In this document: positions 18,830 to 24,376 of the stretch, piece by piece
How positions within the stretch are numbered: position 1 is the first letter of the stretch
Layout: each line of letters opens with the position of its first letter
Source of the DNA: Actinomycetota bacterium
GTDB lineage: Bacteria; Actinomycetota; Actinomycetes; Actinomycetales; Microbacteriaceae
Direction: 5' to 3'
DNA: 48,330 nt
Assembly: GCA_018268515.1 (NCBI GenBank)
Contig: JAFDWK010000022.1
Coordinates: 1 to 48,330, forward strand
Program-made: the position numbers and the translations under genes
The notes under the pieces: generated by a model
Database searches by the model: none
What the model saw: the letters and a program-made list of their open reading frames with translations, nothing else
What the model was told of the DNA's origin: nothing

Positions 18830-19429
18830 TCAGAGCGACAGGTCGTCGGTCGCCGCGACCACGCCGTCGAGCGTCGACTCCAGGAAGCGCACGACCCGCT
18901 CCGGGGCGGTGTCGCGGTCGATCACCAGGCTCACCAGGGTCTCCTCGGTGAACGCCACCCACGCCCGCAGGGCGATCCGCAGCGCCGGGGAGTCCGGGGT
19001 GCCCAGCTCGGTGAAGGCGTCGAGCAGGCGCTGCGCGTTCAGCTCGCGCGACTCGTCGACGACCCGGCGCACCGCGGGGTCCCCGCTGGCGACCCCGCGC
19101 ACGAGCGAATGGAACGTGCCGTGGTGCTGCTGCACGAACTGCGCGATCCGCAGCAGGGTGTCGCGCACGCGTTCCCGCGGCGGCAGATCCGGTCGCGGCT
19201 CGGAGGCGAGCAGCAGGCTGTCCCGTGCCATGGTGACGACGGCCAAGTGCATGCCCTGCTTGGTGTCGAAGTAGTGGAACAGCAGCGGGCGGGAGACGCC
19301 GGCCCGCTGCGCCAGCACATCCATGGAGAGCTCGTCCAGCGTGTGGTCGGCGAGGAAGTTGACGCCGGCGGCGATGAGCTGCGCGCGCCGCTCCTCGGGG
19401 CTCAGGCGGGCACGGTGGGGGGCGGGCAT
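18830..19429 (-). CDS. TetR family transcriptional regulator
   Basis: A 199-residue repressor. The N-terminal DNA-binding domain contains the helix-turn-helix LSMDVLAQRAGVSRPLLFHYFDTK (residues 35-57), with the classic YFxxK ending. The C-terminal ligand domain is not diagnostic. It is divergent from the DUF6230 operon, and a perfect 17-base palindrome overlaps that operon's -35 box, so it probably represses the operon. A TAGGCT -10-like box six bases before its ATG suggests a leaderless transcript. Ligand unknown. Confidence 0.9.
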   Translation of the reverse strand: MPAPHRARLSPEERRAQLIAAGVNFLADHTLDELSMDVLAQRAGVSRPLLFHYFDTKQGMHLAVVTMARDSLLLASEPRPDLPPRERVRDTLLRIAQFVQQHHGTFHSLVRGVASGDPAVRRVVDESRELNAQRLLDAFTELGTPDSPALRIALRAWVAFTEETLVSLVIDRDTAPERVVRFLESTLDGVVAATDDLSL

Positions 19430-19435
19430 GCCACG

Positions 19436-19441
19436 AGCCTA
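19436..19441 (-). promoter_or_regulatory. Putative leaderless -10 element of the TetR gene
   Basis: On the minus strand TAGGCT ends six bases before the ATG of the TetR gene, so transcription would begin at or next to the start codon. The same arrangement recurs at several other genes in this window. Confidence 0.45.
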
Positions 19442-19470
19442 GCGGCGGCCCGCAGCGGTGCGCGTCGCGT

Positions 19471-19487
19471 ATTGACTCTGAGTCAAT
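19471..19487 (+). promoter_or_regulatory. Perfect palindromic operator, probable TetR binding site
   Basis: ATTGACTC-T-GAGTCAAT is an uninterrupted 8+1+8 palindrome in the TetR/DUF6230 divergent gap. It fully covers the -35 hexamer of the DUF6230 operon, so a bound dimer would block RNA polymerase. Length and symmetry fit a TetR-family dimer. Confidence 0.8.
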
Positions 19488-19499
19488 GGGCAATATACT
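19472..19499 (+). promoter_or_regulatory. Promoter of the DUF6230/DUF6114 operon
   Basis: TTGACT at 19472-19477 and TATACT at 19494-19499 with a 16-base spacer make the best near-consensus promoter in the window. The leader of about 40 bases ends in GGAGGA before the ATG at 19548. It overlaps the palindromic operator. Confidence 0.8.
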
Positions 19500-19547
19500 C
19501 GTTCTGGTGGTCGCCGCCATCGCAGTCGGCGCACCGGAGGAGGATCG

Positions 19548-20162
19548 ATGAAGTTCCCGAAGTCCGACCGTGTCCGCAAGCTCGGCTCATCCCACGCGGG
19601 GCGTATCGCGCTCGTCGCGATTCCCGCGGGCGTCGTCGCCGCGGCGCTGATGGGCGGTGTCGCCCAGGGGGCCGTCCCCGTCTCGTTCGCGGTGTCGGGG
19701 AGCCAGTTCCAGATCAGCGCCTCGCAGCTGGAGGGCACGGGCTTCTCCCAGTACGCGGGTCTCGCCAAGGACACCCAGGGCACCGAGCACACGGTCGCGA
19801 TCGCGAACATCAAGAGCGCGACGCTCGCAGACCTCTGCCAGTCGGTCGTCTCCGACACGCCGCTCGGCAAGGTCGGCGTGCTCATCAAGGCCGGTGGTGG
19901 CGGCAACCCGGCCTCCGCGAGCGACCTGCAGATCGGCATGACCGGGCTCAAGGGCGATGCCTCATTCGGCGCGATCCGCATCGGCGTGGACGCCTCCACG
20001 GTGAACACCGATGCCAAGGGCTCCGCCGGCGACTTCGCCCAGGACGCGGACACGGTCTCGATCAAGAACCTGCAGCAGACAGCGTGGAGCACCCAGGCCT
20101 CGGTGTTCACCCTCACGGGCATGACGCTGGAGCTGACGGACGGATCCAAGGGATGCTTCTGA
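19548..20162 (+). CDS. DUF6230 family secreted or membrane-anchored protein
   Basis: A 204-residue protein. A basic start (MKFPKSDRVRKLG) leads to one hydrophobic segment (residues 21-42), which could be an uncleaved anchor or a signal peptide ending near VAQGA. The extracytoplasmic part is Ser/Thr/Gly-rich and beta-prone, with one cysteine in ADLCQS and another at the third-last position (GCF). It matches the type of protein called DUF6230 in Streptomyces and relatives, sometimes labelled cholesterol esterase without good evidence. Its strong GGAGGA binding site and near-consensus promoter suggest high expression when derepressed. Function unknown. Confidence 0.75.
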   Translation: MKFPKSDRVRKLGSSHAGRIALVAIPAGVVAAALMGGVAQGAVPVSFAVSGSQFQISASQLEGTGFSQYAGLAKDTQGTEHTVAIANIKSATLADLCQSVVSDTPLGKVGVLIKAGGGGNPASASDLQIGMTGLKGDASFGAIRIGVDASTVNTDAKGSAGDFAQDADTVSIKNLQQTAWSTQASVFTLTGMTLELTDGSKGCF

Positions 20163-20722
20163 GGGACGACGAACCCGTGACCGCCGAGGAGACAGGATCC
20201 GGATCCGCGCGACGCCGTCGGCGCGACGCCGAGACGGGCGCGGAGTCGCGGCGTGACCCGGCCTCGGAGTCCGCAGCGTCCGGCGGTTCCGAGCCACCGG
20301 CGGCCGACCATGCCCTCGACGAGCAGGCGGCGCCGGGCCGCACCCGCGGCTTCCGGCACTGGCGGCGGCAGCGCCCGTTCGTGGGCGGACTGCTCGTCGC
20401 GCTCGGCGGGATCGAGATGTTCTTCTCCGGGCAGCTCGACATCGGGCATCTGCATGTGCAGCTCGGGATCGAGGGGCTGCAGGCGACGATCATCCCGATC
20501 GCGCTGCTGCTGCTCGGGATCCTCGCCATCGCGATGCCTGCGCATCACGTGTTCTACGGCATCCTCGCGCTGGCCGTCGCGATCTACTCGCTGGTCGGGG
20601 TGAACCTCGGCGGATTCATCGTCGGGATGCTCCTCGCCGGCACCGGCGCCGTGCTCGTGGTCGCCTGGATGGGACCGCGTGACCCCGCACTGGCCGACGG
20701 AGCCGAGGAGGCCGCGTCGTGA
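20153..20722 (+). CDS. DUF6114 family four-helix membrane protein
   Basis: A 189-residue protein. A charged, disordered N-terminus of about 70 residues is followed by RHWRRQRPFVGGLLVALGG and four hydrophobic helices, including LQATIIPIALLLLGILAIAMP and a C-terminal pair around LGGFIVGMLLAG. This pattern matches DUF6114 proteins, which neighbour DUF6230 genes in many actinobacteria. The ATG at 20153 overlaps the upstream gene by 10 bases; a GTG at 20177 is an alternative. It overlaps the next gene by 4 bases, so the three are translationally coupled. It may anchor or export the two partner proteins, but that is inference. Confidence 0.72.
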   Translation: MLLRDDEPVTAEETGSGSARRRRRDAETGAESRRDPASESAASGGSEPPAADHALDEQAAPGRTRGFRHWRRQRPFVGGLLVALGGIEMFFSGQLDIGHLHVQLGIEGLQATIIPIALLLLGILAIAMPAHHVFYGILALAVAIYSLVGVNLGGFIVGMLLAGTGAVLVVAWMGPRDPALADGAEEAAS

Positions 20723-21447
20723 CGCCGCAGCGCCGCCCCGTCGCCGCACTCCTGGCCGCGCTCGCCCTCGTGGCGCCGATGACGCTCGGAGCCGCCGTCG
20801 CCCCGGCGTCCCAGCCGACCGGGCTGTGCATTCCGTTGCTCTGGTGCCCCTCTCCGAGCCCGACGCCGACGACGCCCCCGCCGAAGTCGGAGACGCCCGG
20901 CCCCTCGGCGCCGGGACTGCCCGCGGTGCCCGGTGTGCCGACGGCACCGGGCACGACGACGCCGGGCACTCCGGGCGAGCCGGCGCCGACACCCGCGCCG
21001 AGCCCCGTCGCCGCGGCGAGAGACCAGAGCGCGCCGATCTTCACGAAGACCCCCGCATCGATGGGGTCGCAAGGACTGTCCTTCACGGGTCTCAGCGGGA
21101 TCTCGATCGTCGACGTGCCGACCATCGACGGGAGCACGATCCGCGCGCTCAAGATCTCGGCCGACTCGATCACCATCTCGGGGTTCTCGCTCACGGTGCG
21201 CCCGCCGGACAAGGCGGGGCTCGTCACGAACGCCGACACCATGACCCTCACCGGGCACGTGAGCGTGTACCTCGGCTCGGTCACCGCGACCACGCAGGAC
21301 GGCCGCGCACTGACGCTGGGGACCGACACGCCCCCGCCCCTGGACGACGTCAAGCCGGGCCTGCTGCGGGTCACGATGGGTCTCGTCGGCACGATCGCCG
21401 ACTCGATCGCCTACACGAACACCGACCAGCGGATCGTCGAGCCCTGA
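20719..21447 (+). CDS. Secreted Pro-rich protein of the DUF6230/DUF6114 operon
   Basis: A 242-residue protein with a clear signal peptide (basic start, hydrophobic core LLAALALVAPMTLGAAVA). Two cysteines in GLCIPLLWCP follow, then a Pro/Thr/Gly linker (about residues 45-100) such as cell-surface proteins use to span the wall. The C-terminal half is beta-prone and carries two similar motifs, ADSITISGFSLTV and ADTMTLTGHVSVYL. No sortase motif or C-terminal anchor is seen. The GTG start overlaps the DUF6114 gene by 4 bases. I do not recognise a family with confidence; similar third genes occur beside DUF6114 in other actinobacteria. Confidence 0.65.
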   Translation: MTPQRRPVAALLAALALVAPMTLGAAVAPASQPTGLCIPLLWCPSPSPTPTTPPPKSETPGPSAPGLPAVPGVPTAPGTTTPGTPGEPAPTPAPSPVAAARDQSAPIFTKTPASMGSQGLSFTGLSGISIVDVPTIDGSTIRALKISADSITISGFSLTVRPPDKAGLVTNADTMTLTGHVSVYLGSVTATTQDGRALTLGTDTPPPLDDVKPGLLRVTMGLVGTIADSIAYTNTDQRIVEP

Positions 21448-21496
21448 GGTCGTCCCGCGTCGCGCGGATGTCCGTCCATCCCGGCAGGATGGGCTC

Positions 21497-22069
21497 ATGA
21501 GCATCGAGGTGCGCCCGGCGACCGTCTTCGAGGACGTCGCGGCGCTGGTCGGACCGAAGAACCCGGCGTCGAACGTGTGCTTCTGCCTGAGCTACCGGAT
21601 CGGCAACAAGGAGAACGTCGCACTGCGTGGGCCCGCACGCGCCGAGCGGGTACGCGAGCTGTGTCATCAGGATCCGGCCCCCGGTGTGATCGCGTATCTC
21701 GATGAAGAGCCGGTCGGCTGGGCGGCGGTGCATCCGCGGCACGACACGAGCTTCGCGCGCAACCGCCTGATCCCGCAGATCGACGACCTCGACGTGTGGT
21801 CGCTCTGGTGCTTCCGCGTGCGCCCCGGCCACCGCAGGCAGGGGATCTCCCACGCGCTCATCCAGGGCGCGGTCAACCATGCCAGGGCGAGCGGCGCGCC
21901 GGCGATCGAGGGGTACCCGGTCGACAACGGTGCAGCGCGGGTGAACCTCACGATGGCTTATGTCGGCACCCGCGGTCTCTTCGAGTCCGCGGGTTTCGAG
22001 AAGGCCGCCGACACCGGATCCGTCCTCGACGGCTTCCCGCGGGTGCTGATGCGACTCGACCTGAGATGA
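21497..22069 (+). CDS. GNAT family N-acetyltransferase
   Basis: A 190-residue protein with a GNAT fold. The acetyl-CoA binding motif A is seen in WCFRVRPGHRRQGISHALIQGAV (the R-x-x-G-x-G/A-type loop RRQGIS), and the C-terminal beta strand in YVGTRGLFESAGFEKA. The early NVCFCLSYR motif is typical of a subgroup common in Microbacteriaceae. The acceptor substrate cannot be inferred. A CAGGAT box six bases before the ATG may give a leaderless transcript. Its end touches the next sigma-factor gene. Confidence 0.82.
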   Translation: MSIEVRPATVFEDVAALVGPKNPASNVCFCLSYRIGNKENVALRGPARAERVRELCHQDPAPGVIAYLDEEPVGWAAVHPRHDTSFARNRLIPQIDDLDVWSLWCFRVRPGHRRQGISHALIQGAVNHARASGAPAIEGYPVDNGAARVNLTMAYVGTRGLFESAGFEKAADTGSVLDGFPRVLMRLDLR

Positions 22070-22110
22070 GAGTGCGTGAACCGGATCCGGATCCGTGCGC
22101 AATACCTGAT

Positions 22111-22712
22111 GTGAGCACAGACAGCGACATCATCGGGCGCTCGCTCGAACGACCGGAGGCCTTCTCGGAGATCTTCGAGAGGCACGTGCGACCCGTCGGC
22201 GGATACGTCCGTCGACGGGTCGGCGCGGACGCCGTCGACGACGTGCTGAGCGAGACGTTCCTCGTCGCGTTCCGGCGTCGGTCGTCGTTCGACCGGGGTT
22301 CGAGTCGGCACTGCCCTGGCTGCTGGGGATCGCGACGCGCGTGGTGAAGAGCCACCGCGCGGCCGAAGCCCGGCGGTGGCGCTCGTTCGAGGCGTCCGCC
22401 AGGGCGGCCGAGCACGTCGAGCCGGTGCACGCCGCCAGCGACGACCGCCTCGATGCGGACGCGGCGCTGCGTGCGCTGGCACCCCGGATCGCGGCCCTGC
22501 ACGCCAGGGACCGCGACACGCTGCTGTTGTACGCCTGGGCGGACCTGTCCTACGAGCAGATCGCCGAGGCGCTGGGCGTGCCGGTGGGGACCGTGCGTTC
22601 GCGGCTCAACCGCGTGCGCCGCAAGCTCGCACCGCCGGGATCGCACGCGGCGACCCGGCTGACCTGGATGGCGAAGGAGGAGACAGATGCCGCTTTTGGA
22701 ACAGGTGCGTGA
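22111..22712 (+). pseudogene. ECF-type RNA polymerase sigma factor, broken by one frameshift
   Basis: Region 2 is read in one frame (EIFERHVRPVGGYVRRRVG, VDDVLSETFLVAFRRR), and the linker plus region 4 in another (LPWLLGIATRVVKSHRAAE, then LSYEQIAEALGVPVGTVRSR). A single base appears to be missing in the CCGGGG run at 22293-22298; restoring it gives a normal protein of about 200 residues. The GTG at 22111 (VSTDSDIIGRSLERPEAFSE) is the likely start; an ATG at 22066 overlapping the GNAT stop is an alternative. The downstream CU044_5270-type gene overlaps its 3' end, the usual pairing for this sigma group. Either a sequencing error or a true inactivation. Confidence 0.8.
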
Positions 22713-23706
22713 GCTCGGCGCCGCCGAGGTGCACGTCGAAGAAGACACGATCCGCGTCGCACGGGCCGCTCTGATGCAGGAGATCGCGCGGGGCGGTCGG
22801 GCGAAGGATCCGGTGCGTACGCGTCGGCGGCGATGGACCGGGATCGGCGTCGGCGGACTCGTCGCCGGGGTGGCGGCGACGGCGATCGTGGTGGGGTCCG
22901 TGCTGGCGCCGCCGGCGACGCCGAGCGCGTCCGCTGCGGAGGTGCTGAACAAAGCTGCAGACAGGGCCGTTCTGCACGAGTTCACTCTCCACCCGGGGGA
23001 GTACATCCGGATCCAAGAGGTATCGACGCAACGCCTGTGGTGGACGAGGGACGGCAGCCGTCCCGAGGGCGGCGGTTGGTCGGTGAACCCTTCGGAAACC
23101 GAGGCCACGGTGCGTGCGTCGCAGTCGCTGTATGTGCCTGCCGAGCGCTCAGGAGACTGGGTCGAGGACTACGCGGAATCCTTCCAGGTGACGGCGATCT
23201 CCGGGCCTGATGCCGACAAGGCGCGTCCCTACCTCGACTCGATCGCCCCGCGGCACAACGAGGTCTACCCGGGCGGCACGTTCACGCAGCCCGACGCCAC
23301 GGACCCGACCACGCGCTTTTCCCGGGACTGGATGCAGCCCTACTACGACGTGATGCCTCGAGATCCGGAGAAGCTCATCGAGTGGATGAAGCGCCAGGAG
23401 GGCGGCGCGCTGACGCGGTTCGGTGAGCCTGTGGACGTCGACCTTGCTCCGGTTGATCTCCGAGCGGCGATCTTCCGCGCCCTTGCGCTGATCCCAGGGG
23501 CCGAGGTGACCAAGGTGGAGGGTGATGTGACCACGATCGTCTATCCCGATGGCGGAGAGAGCAACTGGCCGCAGACGGTGCTCGTCGACACGCGTCAGGG
23601 TCTCCTGGTGGGACGCGGCGGCGGGGACACTGACACAGCATCGAGTCGCATCTTTGTGACGATCGTCGACAAGCTCCCTGATTCGGTGAAGCCCCCGGAG
23701 AAGTAG
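22687..23706 (+). CDS. CU044_5270-type membrane protein, sigma-factor partner
   Basis: A 339-residue protein. The N-terminal 50 residues (MPLLEQVRELGAAEVHVEED) are cytoplasmic; one membrane span lies at about residues 51-72; the rest is extracytoplasmic, soluble and rich in charged residues and tryptophan. Layout and start match the family annotated as CU044_5270 in actinobacteria, nearly always encoded after an ECF sigma factor, as here with a 26-base overlap. The topology would suit a membrane anti-sigma factor or sensor, but no known anti-sigma domain is visible. It ends three bases from the converging Nudix gene, with no hairpin terminator between. Confidence 0.78.
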   Translation: MPLLEQVRELGAAEVHVEEDTIRVARAALMQEIARGGRAKDPVRTRRRRWTGIGVGGLVAGVAATAIVVGSVLAPPATPSASAAEVLNKAADRAVLHEFTLHPGEYIRIQEVSTQRLWWTRDGSRPEGGGWSVNPSETEATVRASQSLYVPAERSGDWVEDYAESFQVTAISGPDADKARPYLDSIAPRHNEVYPGGTFTQPDATDPTTRFSRDWMQPYYDVMPRDPEKLIEWMKRQEGGALTRFGEPVDVDLAPVDLRAAIFRALALIPGAEVTKVEGDVTTIVYPDGGESNWPQTVLVDTRQGLLVGRGGGDTDTASSRIFVTIVDKLPDSVKPPEK

Positions 23707-23709
23707 TCG

Positions 23710-24195
23710 TCAGTCACGCGGCGGACGCCCGCCACGGAAGTGCGCGGGATCGTCCTCGGCCACGGCGACGGCGATCTTGCGCACATGGGCGTCGTCGACG
23801 TCGCCCATGGCGGCGAGGTCGTAGAAGCCGACCTCGGTGAGCTCGCCGTCGGCCGGGTGCGGCTCGCCCGAGATCCATGTGCAGCGGAACACCAGATCCA
23901 GGTAGTCGACCGCGTCGCCGTTCGCGTAGGTCACCCGGGGGAGCTGCTGTACCAGGGCGAGCCGCTCGACCTTCACGACCACACCGGCCTCCTCGAGGCA
24001 CTCCCGCACGGCCGTGTCCGCCGGCTCCTCGCCGGGCTCGACGATCCCGGAGACCGCCTGCCAGGCGCCGTTGTCGGCGCGCTTGCCGAGCAGCACCTTC
24101 TCGTCGCGGAACACGATCGCGGTGACTCCGACGAGGTTCAGCGGGGCGTGGCCCACGTGCTCACGCAGGGCCAGGACGAAGTCGGGGGCGCTCAT
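23710..24195 (-). CDS. Nudix hydrolase
   Basis: A 161-residue protein with a complete Nudix box at residues 50-72: G-x5-E-x7-REC-x-EEAGV, matching the GX5EX7REUXEEXGU consensus, so the Mg-binding glutamates are present. Nudix enzymes hydrolyse nucleoside diphosphates linked to another group; the substrate cannot be told from sequence. The ATG at 24195 (MSAPDFVLALREHVGH) begins at the conserved N-terminal helix; an upstream extension of the frame is unconserved. It faces dnaE across a repeat-rich 181-base gap. Confidence 0.88.
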   Translation of the reverse strand: MSAPDFVLALREHVGHAPLNLVGVTAIVFRDEKVLLGKRADNGAWQAVSGIVEPGEEPADTAVRECLEEAGVVVKVERLALVQQLPRVTYANGDAVDYLDLVFRCTWISGEPHPADGELTEVGFYDLAAMGDVDDAHVRKIAVAVAEDDPAHFRGGRPPRD

Positions 24196-24211
24196 GCGCT
24201 CCAGGATATGT

Positions 24212-24268
24212 TCGCTGGTCGCGAATGGTCGCTTCGGGGCGGGCAGAGGGGCAATTCGCGACCAGCGA
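24212..24268. repeat. Perfect 15-base inverted repeat upstream of the Nudix gene
   Basis: TCGCTGGTCGCGAAT at 24212-24226 is the exact reverse complement of 24254-24268, separated by 27 bases. It could form a long-looped hairpin or hold two sites of one regulator. It is not next to any gene's stop codon, so a terminator is unlikely. Confidence 0.7.
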
Positions 24269-24304
24269 GCGAATCCGATGCGGTGCTGCTGCGGTCGCGG
24301 TTCC

Positions 24305-24340
24305 GGGGGAGTCGCGACGCCGGGGGGAGTCGCGACGCCG
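24305..24340 (+). repeat. Two tandem copies of an 18-base unit upstream of dnaE
   Basis: GGGGGAGTCGCGACGCCG is repeated exactly at 24305-24322 and 24323-24340. Each unit contains the small palindrome GTCGCGAC. The copies end 24 bases before the dnaE -10 box, where an activator or repressor could act. Confidence 0.75.
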
Positions 24341-24364
24341 GGGGATCGCGTCCGAGGTCGAAAG

Positions 24365-24370
24365 TAGACT
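24365..24370 (+). promoter_or_regulatory. Putative leaderless -10 element of dnaE
   Basis: TAGACT ends six bases before the dnaE ATG, so transcription should begin at the start codon. No Shine-Dalgarno sequence could fit in such a transcript. Confidence 0.55.
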
Positions 24371-24376
24371 CGAGGC

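Larger units (their letters stand above)
24196..24376. promoter_or_regulatory. Divergent Nudix/dnaE intergenic region
   Basis: 181 bases without a gene. It holds a 15-base perfect inverted repeat near the Nudix side, an 18-base tandem duplication in the middle, and a TAGACT -10 box at 24365-24370 just before dnaE. On the minus strand a TATCCT-like box lies about seven bases before the Nudix ATG. Confidence 0.5.

Noticed and set aside
19109-20152. Long plus-strand open frame running into the DUF6114 gene
   Set aside because: The first 348 codons are an antiphase read through the TetR and DUF6230 genes; only the part from 20153 looks like protein.
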